Source of the DNA: Paramecium octaurelia
Taxonomy: Eukaryota; Ciliophora; Oligohymenophorea; Peniculida; Parameciidae
Assembly: GCA_905182995.1 (NCBI GenBank)
Contig: CAJJDP010000007.1
Location: forward strand, 496,049 to 560,048
Length of the DNA: 64,000 nucleotides
Reading direction: 5' to 3'
Shown here: positions 1 to 11,793 of the stretch, in pieces
Numbering within the stretch: the stretch's first letter is position 1
Layout: every line of letters begins with the position of its first letter
The notes under the pieces: generated by a model
What the model was told of the DNA's origin: nothing
The model's input: only the letters and a program-made list of their open reading frames with translations
Databases searched by the model: none
Made by a program: the position numbers and the translations under genes

Positions 1-185
1 AATAAAAACATAATACCAATGATTGTGCCTTCATTAATAATATGCAAAAACAAAGTGAAAATACGTTGCAAGAATGGAAATATTAAAAAGAATATATAAG
101 AAAATAATTATAAGAAGCTTACTATAAAATATAAGAAGAAAAGAAACAAAATGATGCACTCATTAATAGTTTAAAGTAATATTGA
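1..185 (+). CDS. 3' end of a coiled-coil protein (5' end outside window)
   Basis: An open frame (codons starting at position 3) runs from the window edge to a TGA at 183-185. The visible 60 residues are rich in Lys, Glu and Gln, with phrases such as LQEAYYKIQEEKKQNDALIN, typical of a coiled-coil C-terminus. TAA and TAG codons are read as Gln. The next gene starts about 30 bp downstream on the same strand, normal spacing here. No family can be named from this fragment. Confidence 0.55.
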
Positions 186-216
186 ATAAAATTTATTTTA
201 ATTAATTAATTATATC

Positions 217-1641
217 ATGTCCGAAATCGAAGAATTAACCAAATAGAAGCAAGTCTTAGAGGCTTAATAATCACTTCTTGAGAATTGGATTGTTCTAAAG
301 AAGAACTTGTCCTCAAAGTTCAAGAATCCATCAGAAGCATTTAAATGTTTAGTGAAAGACAATGCTAAAGAATTGACAATTTAAGATTTTGATGATTATG
401 CCAAAGGAATCAATCTGTAACGATTATTTATGAATCTAGAAACGAATTATTTAAGGATTAACATTTAAATGAAGAAACCTTTATTAAAATATGGGAATCT
501 TGGGAATTTAATTATAAAGCCAATTAACATAAACTATAGATGATAGAGGAAAAGTTAGAAGTGCTTGTAATCTTGGAAGATAAAGATGCCAAGATGTTCA
601 AAGGAGATTCCAATAAAAAAAAGTTAATAGTATCTTAGATATAAGGATGTGAAAATCTTGAAGATTTACATAAAAAGTTAGGTGAAATGGTTTAAAATAA
701 CACTGATTAAAAATAAAAAGATGGAGTGGCTCCTAATGAAAGTGATGTTTTCTCTTAATTCTTGGCAAAAAAGAGTTAGATCTAATTTAGTGAGTTATCA
801 ATTAGTAAAATGCAAACTAAATTGGCAGAAATCCCATAATAAGCAGAGTCATCTGATAGTGCATAAAAATAAAAGCTTGAATAACCATTAGTTGAAAGTT
901 AAATTATAGTAATAGGGAAAGTGACTTTGCCTAAGAAAAGCTATTTAGATTCACAACATAGTATCATACATAAACGTGGTAACTATTCCACAAATCAATC
1001 AAAAACATTCATCAATGATTCAAATGCTATCAAAATAGTATCTCCGAAAGTAGCACGTCCAAAGGATCAATTCATAAGTCCTAAGAATTTCTAATAACCT
1101 TCGAATTTTGAAGAGAATGACTAGATAAGAAGATCACAAAAATCAAAAAAATTAAAAGGAGACTTGCAACATTACATCGAAGAACTATTTCATGGAGACC
1201 ATCATTAGAAAAACCCATATGAATTTCAAACGAAAGGCCTATAAGGTTTTAATTATAAAAAGAATTAAAAGACAGTTCAACACAGAATAGAGCTAAGACC
1301 AACTGAGTCCGTTGAGTCTCAAAATATACAAAAAAGAGTGTAAAATATTAGGTATTTTTTTAAATATTGTTAGAAATAAGTTAGATGAATATTAAAATAA
1401 AAGAACCAGAAAATAGTCTCCTTAAAAACCTTACACATCCGGAAATGCATTAATCAAAACTGATATAACTCCTGAGAGAAGATATTCTTAAGGCAGATCA
1501 AGCCCATATACTCCAGGAAATGTTCATAGATTAAATGTGGACAGATTAAAATAAGAGAAGGAAATTACTTAAAAATAAAATTCAGATAAAAAACCATAAA
1601 TTAATGAAGAAGAGTATTTATTAATTCTATCATTTAAGTGA
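217..1641 (+). CDS. Coiled-coil, Gln-rich hypothetical protein
   Basis: Unrecognised protein of about 459 aa. Starts MSEIEELTKQKQVLEAQQSL at the first ATG after an AT-rich leader. Two introns, 417-439 (23 nt) and 1352-1373 (22 nt), both GTA...TAG, restore one frame to TGA at 1639-1641. The N-terminal ~110 residues are helical and acidic; the segment TIQDFDDYAKGI resembles a degenerate EF-hand but lacks clear calcium ligands. The middle is probably coiled coil and the C-terminal half basic and disordered. A long chain of Gln codons written TAA/TAG shows the ciliate code. The gene call is solid; function is unknown. Confidence 0.75.
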
Positions 1642-2202
1642 CATTCCCTAAAAAGGCTTAGATAGATAAAAAGCTTTTATATCAGATTGAATTTAATATG
1701 TTTATTTTCATATAAATAAATTAATAATCTTACTACTATTGTAATTTTGAAAAGATCTTCATTTTTAAAATTATTAAAAGTAGTTTAACACATTGCATCT
1801 GGCTACTGAAGGCTAATTCATAATGATATTTGAAAAGTAAAAGTGGTGTTCATACAAACCCATTTAAAATACTTAATATCAAAGTAAATAGCTGAATGGT
1901 TGGTATTAGTATCTATCCCTTGTTTACAAATTTATTTGGCTAATAAGTTGTGACATAATTATTAATAAAAAGGCCATGAAATTTGTAACTCAAAAATATT
2001 AGGTGTTAACTTTAATTTAAGATTTATAAATCTATAAATAAAAAAACTGTTCAATTTTTTTCGCTCTACACTAATCATACATGATCGTTATATAGCATTT
2101 ATATATTTTAAGTTAAAATTTTGTTTAATTTTTATTAGAGGAAATAAAGAATTGCAAGTTTATTATCAAATAAAACTAATTTTATTTAACATAATTACGT
2201 GT
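1642..2202. other. AT-rich spacer between two forward genes
   Basis: About 560 bp of AT-rich sequence holding the 3' flank of the upstream gene and the promoter/leader of the eIF4E gene. Short open frames exist on both strands but none has Paramecium-like coding composition with clean splice sites. I see no RNA gene. Confidence 0.5.
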
Positions 2203-2734
2203 ATGAACTAGGATTGTTAATTAAGAGCTAGGTTTACCTTTTGGCTAAGTGTTAGCAAAGACTAAAATGTTGATAATTTTAGTGACCAGTTGAAATAAAT
2301 AGGTATAATATATGCTTACGCAAGCCTCATTCGGAACAGCAAGAGAATTTTGGTCAATTTATTCGTATATGGTGAAACCTGAAAAACTACCTTTAGGGGC
2401 ATAATTTTTTCTATTCCAGGAATAAATTCAACCTGTTTGGGAAGATCCATAAAATATGAATGGTGGTAGATTGATACTCCGAGTTAAACGAGGATTTGAA
2501 AATAGAGTGTGGGAAGAACTTATTTTACACTATTTAAGCGATGAAAATCCACATTTATAAGGCGTATGCGGAATTGTAAAATATAATATTAACCATTAAG
2601 ATTGGTCACTCCAAAAAGAATTTTATTCTCATCTCAATTTGGATTAAAGATTAGAATAAATACCCTAAATTATTAGAAGAATTAACAAAATGGATTATAA
2701 ATTGTCTGGGATTGTAAAATAAAAAAGAATTTGA
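2203..2734 (+). CDS. EIF4E: Translation initiation factor eIF4E (cap-binding)
   Basis: Cap-binding subunit of eIF4F, which binds the m7G cap of mRNA for ribosome recruitment. The 169-aa product is short but nearly complete for the core fold. TFWLSVSK sits where the family has (Y/W)TFWF; FGTAREFWSIYS and PVWEDPQNMNGGRLI carry the Trp of the WED cap-stacking motif and the following GG. One 22-nt intron at 2303-2324 joins KQI to ASFGT, exactly where family conservation continues. The N-terminal extension common in animal eIF4E is almost absent (about 10 residues before the core). Several eIF4E paralogues are expected in Paramecium; a 4EHP-like role cannot be excluded. Confidence 0.92.
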
Positions 2735-3129
2735 ATATATTGCACATCCACAATAATAATAACAAGGAGAAACTCAATGAAAATTATAGTTGTCGTATAT
2801 ATGTGTTATATGAAATCGTATTTGTTATTATAAAATACAAATTAAATTATTTATTATGGTTTCAACTTTGAGATCTATGACTTGTGTAAAATACACAACC
2901 TTTATAAGGTGATAATTTATTTTCTTTAATTATAAAAATAATCAAAAATTAAAAATCAATAATAAATAATGTTATGTATGAATTAATAAATTCTTCATCT
3001 ATCTACTAGAATTCAATTAGTTATTGAAATATTAAGAAAGGCAGAATTATTCTCAAAAATTATTTAATAACAATGCTTAGATATTATTAATTTTTTTTAC
3101 TAATTTTATAAACCAAATATAAACATTTA
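2735..3129. other. AT-rich spacer, no gene seen
   Basis: About 395 bp between the eIF4E stop and the RING-finger gene start. Contains only low-complexity A/T runs and short open frames; no tRNA-like or hairpin structure noticed. Confidence 0.5.
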
Positions 3130-4376
3130 ATGGTCTTTCTCAAACTCATATTACATACAACCATTGCTATCATACTCATGAGTTGCCCAATATCAATATG
3201 CTCCTACTACTTATATGATTAAATGTAAACAGACTAATCAAAAGTAAAAATTGCATTAAATGTAGACAGCTTATGCATTAAAAATACCTTTGACTTATTT
3301 CGTATTGTATCATTTAGGAGTAATTTATATATGGGTTACTTTGATTTGGCATGCATATTTAGGAACTGGAGATAATTTAAGAAACTTACTTATCAACATC
3401 TGGCAAAATCATTACAAAGTCTCATACCCCATAATTCTATTTAATGAAGTAGTTGTTTTATATAACTTAATTAGATCTTTAGTTTTGTTATTGCTCTATA
3501 CGGAACCTTTGACACGAACCTATAAAAGTACACAGCTACCCAATTATTGTATTACGCATCAGCTTTTTTTGTTTGCAATCACGTCTATTCCTTCTATTCA
3601 AGAAACATTGTCAGAAGAAACGATGTAAATTAGCTACCTAATTGTGACAAAAGGTTATTTCAATCATACGAATATCTCTTTTACTTTTAAACACTGATCA
3701 TATTCGTTTGTAAATTGTCATATTAATTCAATAGGCTTTTATTATTCTATAAAATTTGATAATTTACAAAAAGAGATAAAACCTATTATAAAGTTTCTCA
3801 TCAACTAGTTAATGTTCCATGTATTTGAGATTACTAAGATTTATTTTGTAATAAATCTATTTGTTTTGATTCAATTCCTCTAAGTTATAATAGATGGTAT
3901 CTAATTAGTTATTGATTATCAATAAATTTCATACTTAATTGCTTGCTTAACAGTAGCAAGTATAATAATAGCCTTCATCTATAACCTTCATATATTAGTA
4001 AAATATACATATTATCGAGGGCCAATATTATTTATAACTAAGAAATTGTAGAGATGGAAGATTCTTCAATGACAACCCACAGGTTTAAGTCACTAATTTG
4101 AGAGAGGAAGATTTAGAGAAACTAGAAGTTAAATCCTTTAATTCCCAATTAGAAGTGCAACAAAAAAGAAACCAAGCTGTAGATTTAGCCCAATTAGAAG
4201 AATAAAATAATAATACCATCTAATGTCCCATTTGCGGTGATGATATACAAAAAAAATAGAAAATTATATTACTAGAATGTTAACATATATTTCATTCAGA
4301 TTGTTTAATCAGATGGCTTAAAATTAAAAATTCTTGCCCTTACTGTAGGAGATCAGCAGTAAAATGTTAATAATGA
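3130..4376 (+). CDS. Membrane-anchored RING-H2 finger protein, likely E3 ubiquitin ligase
   Basis: Four introns (3244-3265, 3625-3653, 3710-3734, 3998-4019; 22-29 nt) give one 382-aa frame. It begins with a signal-peptide-like stretch (MVFLKLILHTTIAIILMSC). Then come several hydrophobic segments, such as VIYIWVTLIWHAYL, LIRSLVLLLLY and TLIIFVCFYYSI, which predict a polytopic membrane protein. The C-terminal ~50 residues form a RING-H2 finger: CPICGDD, CQHIFHSDCL, CPYCRRS. The C-x2-C / H-x2-H / C-x2-C order is the standard zinc-binding set, so E3 ligase activity at an endomembrane is inferred. The substrate is unknown. The stop is TGA just after CQQ. Strong gene call; topology is inferred. Confidence 0.88.
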
Positions 4377-4408
4377 TTTTATAGATATATCTAATTATAT
4401 TGATTATT

Positions 4409-5290
4409 ATGAATTCAGAAAATTCTAATTAAATTATTTAATTAATTTATTATTCTTATCTCACAATATAAAAAATGTCTGAAATACTAAGAAAACGCTT
4501 AACAACTCATATTTTTCGCAATTTCATTTACCACAAAAATAAATAACCTTATTAAACAACAAATCGATCTGAGATTAGATAATTTAATTAAGAGAAATTT
4601 TCTAGGAGCAATTACTTTAATAAAGGAATATAGTCTATATTATTCTTATAATTTGAATGAAATTGATGGTATTGTTAAAGGATACATTAAACTATAGAAT
4701 TCAGTATTGAATTAAAAAAGTAACAAATTTTTACCCATGTAATACAATCAATTATTTATTAAATTGTAACTGAAATTTAATTTTATTCATTTAGATTGAG
4801 CTATCGCTTAAAGAAAATAGAAAAGTACATTAAGGTTCAGATTCATTCAATGAAAAAGATATCACTTGACAAATAAAGTAGTTTTATTTTAAATTATTGC
4901 TCTTCATAATTGTAAAGTATTAGTTAAATCAAAATATTTTATTATTTTGAAAAACTAAAAATATTATAAGCTATTCCCAATGGTAATTATTTATATTTTT
5001 TAGTTGTAATATTATTCAAAATTATTTAAGAAGGACTTGGACTAAATTTCTATTCCTTTACATTAAATATTGAAATTAATAATAGATATTGTACTTTTAG
5101 GATGTTCATATTTATAAGAAAATAGATTAATATATTATAAATTATAAATATTGTATTAAATATAAATTAGCTAATATATATTTAAAGAAGATATAACATA
5201 ATTAAACAATTATAACCAAGGCGGGAAAATTCAAACAAGGCCAAAACTTCCTTATTCATGATAAAAGTTTATTTTTTATTTGATATATGA
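4409..5290 (+). pseudogene. Possible decayed or misread gene, weak
   Basis: An ATG at 4475 (or 4409 in frame) opens a short frame (MSEILRKRLTT...) that stops at 4658-4660. A different frame over the same DNA reads as better protein, with CLKYQENAQQL, QQIDLRLDNLIKRNF and LIKEYSLYYSY, and can be extended past a plausible intron at about 4767-4795. No start codon lies in that second frame. So this is either a gene with one frame error or a relic. No family was recognised with certainty; the helical pattern vaguely recalls tethering-complex subunits. With only TGA as stop, long chance frames are common, so confidence is low. Confidence 0.25.
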
Positions 5291-5298
5291 ATTAATCA

Positions 5299-5921
5299 TC
5301 ATTTTTGTTAAGCAACATTAAGAAATTATTAGTACTGCATATTTAATATTTAAACAATTTCCAGTAAGGTTTAATTCTGTGTTGGTTGAGCCTTTACTTC
5401 CTCATAAAGATTATATCTTTCAAAATATTGAGCTAGTTAAGAATAGTGAGCTTCTTCAAGACTGGTAAGTTTAAGTTAAACTTTTACTTTATTTTAGAAC
5501 ATTCCAAATTGCTTTTTAAATCACTGCACTCTGACTTGTGTTTAAGCTTATCAATTTTTCCGGATTGTTTGTGAACAACAATCATAAAAGTTTCGATCTC
5601 TTAGAAAATTCTTTTATCTCTGGTGCGTTTTTTGCCAATCCTTCCTTCGTTTTGGTACACCTAGACAATGGCTTTGGCAGTTGAATATTTGATTCCAAGT
5701 TATTGGGATATCTGGAAATTTTATAGCAATTTATACTTATCTTAGAGGCTATCCCTTATTACAAGCTTAATCAATAATTTATTATCTAATATTCTCGTCA
5801 ACTTTCTGATACTGAGAAGGTCGATTACTTTTCCTGTTACTTGTTAATTAACCAAATACTTTAAATTCTCAAAACTATTTGGCAGACCTATGTTTTCCTC
5901 ACTTCTATTAACATTGTCCAT
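5299..5921 (-). CDS. Small helix-turn-helix protein (transposase-like HTH)
   Basis: A 180-aa product with three introns (5812-5840, 5712-5736, 5462-5487). After splicing residues ~30-80 read IRQQIIDQACNKGQPL, then ISQQLGIKYSTAKAIVQVY, then GRIGKKRTRDKR. This is a clear helix-turn-helix followed by a basic tail, like the DNA-binding domain of Tc1/IS630-type transposases and of small Paramecium HTH proteins. No catalytic DDE domain follows; the C-terminus is helical (LAQYFERYNLYEEVKAQP) and ends at TGA 5299-5301. Likely a DNA-binding regulator, possibly domesticated long ago. Without the introns the same DNA gives another long frame lacking a coherent HTH, so the spliced model is preferred. Confidence 0.75.
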
Positions 5922-6475
5922 TGAATGTGATAATTAATAAATATTTATTATTAGGTAAAAATTAAACATTCGAGTTAAGAAGGGTCGTAACTAATTTCAG
6001 TATCATAAATTTAAAAAAAGGTAATAAATTTTTACGTCATTAATATAAGAATAATTTAATATAATTATCAAACCAGCGTTTGTTTACCCCTTAGAAAAGG
6101 ATGGGCTGGTCTAAATGTATAATGGACTATTTAGTTCTGTTTAAATATAAATCAATTAATATAAAATATAATTAAATTATTAATAATTAATAAAATACTT
6201 ATAATTTAAACTTTTATCTTCTTGTATTTAAGATGTTTCTGACCGGACCAATATTATAGATCTTCGTAACGACATCTCTATAGATTAAGCAAGGGAAATG
6301 ACTAGTTCTTTCAAAATTGAATGAGGAGCACAAATAAGAATTTAGCTTTTATTAAAAAACTTATTTGCTTGTTAATTAATTATAATGAATAATATCTTTA
6401 GTTAATTTTTATATTATGTTTATTTCTGTATTAAGCTATAAATATAAATATACTTAAATAAATTTGTTAATAAAA
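5922..6475. other. Spacer with a GC-richer hairpin
   Basis: Region between a reverse and a forward gene. Most is A/T, but 6072-6110 holds an inverted repeat (ACCAGC ... GCTGGT) enclosing a second stem (CCCCTT / AAGG, tetraloop AGAA). Another less AT-rich patch lies around 6229-6330. Either could be part of a structured ncRNA; I could not match them to a known small RNA. Confidence 0.4.
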
Positions 6476-7297
6476 ATGAATCCAAATACACCCTTCAACG
6501 AAAGATTTGCTAAAATCTCTGAAAAGCTCAACTCAATCTAATTATAACATGATTCATCCAAAGCACATAGAATTGATAATATTTGCGGAAGAATTACAGG
6601 AGTAGAAGAGAGAATGCAAGACACGATCACTTCTTATAATAGGAAACTTGTAAATTATAGTATTAATATCATGTAGCACACACTGAAAGATGAAATAGTT
6701 CGTCTTCAAAAATAAATCGAAGAGGAGAACAACGCCTTCGAAACATAATTTGAACAAAGAGTGAGAGAAATTGCTGCTTTCGAAAGTAGAATCACAACTA
6801 AACTCGAATAAGAAATTGCTTTAAGAAAAGATGGAAATCTCAAATTACAAGGATATTTGGATGAGAAAGTAACATTAATTATTCTAAATAGGTTGTCTAT
6901 TTAAAGTCTGACATCTAAACTGAAGGAAAAATTAGATAAGAATAAATTGAAAATATTACAACATCATTGGAAAATGATCTACCTAAGTTATATGACATGG
7001 TTAAAACTGAAGGTTAAGACAGAGAGGACAACGATAATGGTACTCTGAGAAGAGCTGGAGATGAAATTAAACGATTGAACGAAGGTCTAGGAAATTAAAA
7101 AAAATTGAGGTACTGATTAAATAAATTAATTCAGAGAAGAATCAGAAGCAGCAATCTTTGAAATGCTTAAAGATCTTGTTTCCAGAGTCAAGAGCGAAAT
7201 AGAAGAAGAAAAAAAATTAAGAGAAGAATCTCAAGAATCCCTTCTAGGACTTCTAGAAGATGCTTGCAATAAAATTTATAGAGCAGCTAAAGATTGA
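6476..7297 (+). CDS. SF-assemblin (striated fibre protein)
   Basis: A 257-aa protein of the SF-assemblin family, which builds the striated rootlets attached to basal bodies; in ciliates these are the kinetodesmal fibres. The short Ser/Pro head (MNPNTPFNERFAKISEKLNS) is followed by a long heptad-patterned rod, such as RMQDTITSYNRKLVN, LQKQIEEENNAFETQFEQRV and LEQEIALRKDG. Two introns at 6869-6891 and 7110-7134. Length and a single uninterrupted coiled coil match the family. Acts in the cortex. Confident on coiled coil, fairly confident on family. Confidence 0.8.
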
Positions 7298-7788
7298 ATA
7301 TTTTGAAATATAAGTATAGACACATATCCACATATATATTAATATCCTTTAGAGATCTAAATTAATTTAAATTTGCTCTAATTGAACACATTCTGAGTTT
7401 GATCCTACGCTATTGTTCAGTTTCTCAGTGAAACAGTCTCATCTTTAAATTCTAAATGAATTTAGTTCAATAGAATCCTCAAATAGATGACATTATAGAT
7501 ATTTATTATAAAAGCCAACTTTGAATATTATAAGTAAAGCAAATAAATAAATTAAGAAATATAGTTACTAAAAACTTCAATAAAGTTCTAATTAGTTTTT
7601 TAAGAAACATCTTTTATTTAAGAAACTAAATATAATCTAAACGAAGTAAAATCATAAATAGCTCATTAGATTAAATGCAGATTTTAGAAACATAAGAAAT
7701 GTTTTGATTATATGAATAAAATGTTAATTTGAGTCATTTAATATATTTTTAAATATCCTTATATTTATTTTTTAAATTTTTTCTAAAA
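7298..7788. other. Spacer; one doubtful small frame
   Basis: About 490 bp. A frame starting ATG 7457 gives 22 residues then TGA, and further open stretches follow, but no splice combination gave a persuasive protein. Treated as non-coding flank plus the eL13 promoter. Confidence 0.4.
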
Positions 7789-8471
7789 ATGAAGCACAAT
7801 TAACAACTCCCCAATGCCCATTTAAGAAAACACTGGACAAGATTTGTAAAGACATTTTACAATCAACCAGCTGCCAAGAGAAGAAGATAATAAAGAAGAT
7901 AAGCTAATGCATTAAGTAAATAATCATGTCATTAATCCTTAATAGGAGCTTCTCCAAGACCAGTTGAATTGCTTAGACCAGTCGTAAGAGGATAAACAAT
8001 AAAATACAATGGAGTTTAGAAATTGGGAAGAGGATTCTCCTTGATTGAATTGAAGGAAGCAGGTCTTAATGCTTAATTCGCCAGAACAGTAGGAATTGCA
8101 GTTGATCACAGAAGAAGAAACAATAACTAAGAAGAATTGGCAGTTAATGTTAAGAGAATCAAGGCTTATTTGTCTAAATTAGTGTTATTCCCAAGAGTAG
8201 CTGGCAAACCAAAGAATGGTGTTGTTAAAGACTCAGGAAATGATGTTGTAGCATAACCAGTGACATAAAATACTAATCCAGAAGTATATATAATATCAAT
8301 ACTTTTCAGGTTATCACATTCTAAAGAACTCCAAAGAGAGAAAAAGCCACAGTAATCTCAAAAGAATTAAGAGCTAAGAGTGTTTACAGAAAATTAAGAT
8401 AAGAATGGTATAATGCTAAATTCGTGGGAGTCAAGGAAAAGAGAAAGCAAGCTAAAGAAACCAAGAAATGA
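7789..8471 (+). CDS. RPL13: 60S ribosomal protein eL13
   Basis: Large-subunit ribosomal protein, 208 aa, close to the usual ~210. The N-terminus shows the family signature (LPNAHLRKHWTRFVKTFYNQ), then PRPVELLRPVVRGQTIKYN, a central GRGFSLIELKEAGLN, and TVGIAVDHRRRNN. Two introns: 7916-7945 (30 nt) and 8284-8309 (26 nt). Strongly basic, as expected for an rRNA-binding protein. The codon pattern is clean and G/C-richer than its flanks, as for a highly expressed gene. Followed 54 bp downstream by the KIFBP-like gene on the same strand. Confidence 0.96.
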
Positions 8472-8525
8472 GTAGAGATAATAAAGTGTACATTTACAAT
8501 AAAATATTTAAAATAATCAATTAAT

Positions 8526-10186
8526 ATGCTATACGAATTTGAAAGCACTCTCTTTTAAGTTGAACACTTAGAAAAGTTTCCAAGTCTTGAAGAATAGCCC
8601 TTTCTATATAAATACAGAGCAAGAACCTTATTACAATAATTATTGCAAAAAACATAAGACCCTTTGCAATAAGCCATTATCCATTACTAATTAGGAGTAA
8701 ATTTTCTAGATTGTGAAGAAAATGGAGAATGTAATTTTTCAATTTCTATTCAATCTAGCTAGAAAGAATATGGCTAAATCACTATAACTCTTTTCTTAGA
8801 TTGAAGACATCGAAAATTACTTGACTTATATTTAATCAATCTACAATCATTTAGGGTTCTTGGCAGTCAATTTAGATGATAATGAAACCGGATTAGCCAT
8901 ATTGGCTAAAGCAGAACGATTAGGGGAATACTTGATTGCCAAAGGAGACTTTGAAAAAAGACCCTTAAAAGTACAAGGAGGATTTGAAAGAGCCTAAGAA
9001 TTTTACACAATCACTTTGTTTTATATTGCATAGGCATATACAAAACTTGGAATCAAAGATAAAGTATTAAAGAAATATGATAAATTAGGCTGCTTACTAT
9101 TGTGGATAGACAATGTTGAGATAATTCAAATCTAAAACTTACGAATTAAGAGATTTTGTTATTAATTGCATATCTTTATCTGAGTATTATTCAGGTATTT
9201 GGAACTTTGCCTAAGCTTTTTATCTTCTCTTAGTTGGTGAGGCAGTCATTCCAGAAGGAAAAAGAAAAAAGCTGTATTTATTTATTGTAATCTTAGTCGT
9301 GCCACTTTGCAAATGGCTTAAGGGAAAGTAATAGGAGATATGATGTCATATTGTGTTGATTGTATTAAGAGTAATTAATAGAATGACCCCAGTCTTTCTA
9401 AACTATTTAATAAATATAGCATTACATTTGATGGTGTTAATGTTAAATAACTAGTATCGCTTATTTTTATCACTTTAGGTATTCTAACCAAGTAAAACAT
9501 TTGATGAAATTAAGTCCTTGTTTAGACAATCTAATACTTTATATAAAAAGGCAATGACAATATTTGTATTAGATGGATTTGTAACAGAACACATTCAAAT
9601 GCTTAGTGAGATCTCAATTATGTATAAAGTTATTATGAGTCTTGAACCTGATCCTAATAATGTGATTGCCTATTTAGAAAAAAGATTAGATGTGCTACTT
9701 CCTGTTTTTAATGCCATCAATCCAAAAGCTTATCAGAATACATATGAAAAATTATTGGTTGAAATTGCAGAAATCAACAACGAATTGTATGAGTTTTTAG
9801 TTAAATTTAATGAAATTGACGACTTCCAAGGAGGCAAAAATAAAAAATTAACTGAAAAAATGAATAAAGCATGTCTCAATACCATATAATATTATGAAAA
9901 AATTGTTGAATAATTGAAACTGCTTGAAGAGAAATAGAGAGATTAAGCATATTATTCATCCATCACAACAGCTTATTTCAACATTGCTAAAGCATAATCA
10001 AAGTTCTTTTCGAAGGACAACAAAATTAAAGTGTAATATTTAGTCAATTCTCTAAATTAATATAAACAATTAGTTTAGTTTATTAACCAATAAAATTAAC
10101 AAAATGAATTTTAAGCTGTTTTACAGATGTGCAAGGAGATGATTTAGATCTTACCATCTAAAATTGATAGAATTAATTATATGTGA
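8526..10186 (+). CDS. KIF-binding protein homologue (KIFBP/KBP family)
   Basis: A 519-aa protein with four introns (8731-8758, 9064-9088, 9274-9296, 9454-9478). Family members bind kinesin motors and block their microtubule binding. Features seen: a TPR-like helical N-terminus, then FYTITLFYIAQAYTKLG and LRDFVINCISLSEYY, and in the C-terminal half FVLDGFVTEHIQMLSEIS and YLEKRLDVLLPVFNAINP, which match the conserved KBP region (VLDGYVTD..., RRIDLLEPILKELNP). Start at the first ATG after the eL13 flank. Presumed role: regulation of kinesin-driven transport or ciliary traffic. Family assignment rests on remembered consensus only. Confidence 0.78.
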
Positions 10187-10406
10187 GTGAAAGTATATTA
10201 TAAATAGTAAATATTTTTATATATATAAATATATTAATAAAATATATCTTAATCTATTAACTCTATTATTACATCGTGTTGGTTGCATGGATTAATGATA
10301 AAGAGGAAAAAAATTAAAATAATTCCAAATCAGCTGGTTCTAAATGTATATTGATAATGAGATCTATTGATTTATCAGATTTTATTTATTCATTTATATA
10401 TAAAAG

Positions 10407-11365
10407 TCAATTAGCAATAGAATGTATTTATTAAATAAGGTTTGTAGGCACTCTTGGTTTTAATTTAGAGCTATGTGTTGGGATTAGATCAATCAATTGC
10501 TTACTTTTAAGAACTGAGCATATCTATTTTTTTGGTCCTAATTCAACTCTTATGTTATTAAGTTACTAATAATTTTACTTATACTTTTCAATGAGTTTAG
10601 CAAACAATATCTCCTTATCCTACCCATTGTAAATTTATTTTTAATTTTAATTCGCCCCTTGTTAAAGTCCTTCCCTTTAATTATTTGATAAAATTATAGA
10701 ATTCTTAAATCTAAATTCACTCTATGGAATATTTTATGATATGCTTCTCTATTTTAGAATGATCTAAGGCATCTTTGATTAATTATTAATACTTTTGAAA
10801 GGACTAGCAGGACTATTCTAATTGATAGATTTATTTGATAGCTATGAAACCCTTACAGAAGATGATTAATTCAATAATTATTAGTTTGTAGTTAATTGGA
10901 TAAGCTTTAATTTTTTTAATTTAGTTTCTATCTGTCGATTGTAACTGAGTAAATCAATATCTTGAGACCAATTGAGAGATTTTTAAATATGGTAGTTTTA
11001 TGAAAGAAGTTGCTTGAAGATTCTGTCCATGTTTTATTGTCTGCTTTAAAAATATAGTATCTATTCCTCCTAAATTCTATAGAGATATTGTAATGAATAC
11101 TTGTCTGCTGATTCTAGGACTTCATACTATTTTGGAAAGATTTTAGTATAAAAATGGTTCAATTTCTTATTATCTTTGATGTTAATTTACCATTCATTTT
11201 GGATATATTTTTTATTTGTAACTTCTAATGAATAAAATTGATTCTGGAATTATTCTCCTTAATGGTTGCTTTCTTGACTGTGTATCTTAAATTTGATAGA
11301 GTATTACTCTTTAGTTTTAAGCATTCTGCTGCTTGTTTAATATTAAATCTATTTATAGTCGGCAT
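10407..11365 (-). CDS. Helix-turn-helix protein with long Gln/Ser-rich tail
   Basis: A 313-aa product opening MPTINRFNIKQAAECLKLKS and continuing NTLSNLRYTVKKA: a compact HTH at the very N-terminus, similar in layout to two other HTH proteins in this window. The remaining ~240 residues are Lys/Gln/Ser-rich and probably disordered, with PASPFKSINN. A 17-nt GT...AG intron at 11174-11190 is needed to keep the frame; 17 nt is at the lower limit for this lineage. Probable DNA-binding regulator of unknown target. Convergent with the KIFBP-like gene (220 bp apart). Confidence 0.65.
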
Positions 11366-11413
11366 TCTGAATAGACTGCTTAAATTAAAGAAGTCATAAG
11401 TAGTTATTTGCTG

Positions 11414-11746
11414 TCAAATTTTTTGGTTTGACAATGATTAATGAATAATAGAAATTTAGAATGTTAGGATCTGGCGATTTACCTTTTGGCTAACATGAAT
11501 TGGTAGGCTTCTGAGATTCTGACTACAAAGCGATTGATTAATCTATAGTAAAATTGGTGAGCGTAGATACTTCTAATCTGATTCACTGATGGGTTAGTGA
11601 TGAAAAAATCGATTCTTTAATGAAGCTTCTTGAATGGCGAGGTGGTGATAGATATCGTTAAGTTCGGTAGTAGTTTTTGATGAGAGTATGGAGAGAGAAC
11701 ATAATTGTTTGAATAGAAAGTTAAGGGCATCCTAATTAAATTCCAT
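11414..11746 (-). CDS. Small hypothetical protein
   Basis: Intronless frame of 110 aa between the HTH gene and TAF9, all on the reverse strand. Starts MEFNQDALNFLFKQLCSLSI and contains ELNDIYHHLAIQEASLKNR and PISESDQKYLRSPILLQINQ, which read like structured helical protein. No family recognised. Spacing to both neighbours is under 50 bp, so it could be mistaken for an extra exon of either, but each neighbour has its own good start and stop. Confidence 0.55.
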
Positions 11747-11793
11747 TTAAGTGAATTTTTAATATTAATAACAGATGCTTATAATAATATAGG

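Noticed and set aside
5299-5921. Tc1/mariner-type transposon
   Set aside because: Only the HTH part is present; no DDE domain, no terminal inverted repeats, and clean host-type introns.
9518-9889. Independent small gene inside the KIFBP-like region
   Set aside because: It is an internal stretch of the larger spliced frame.
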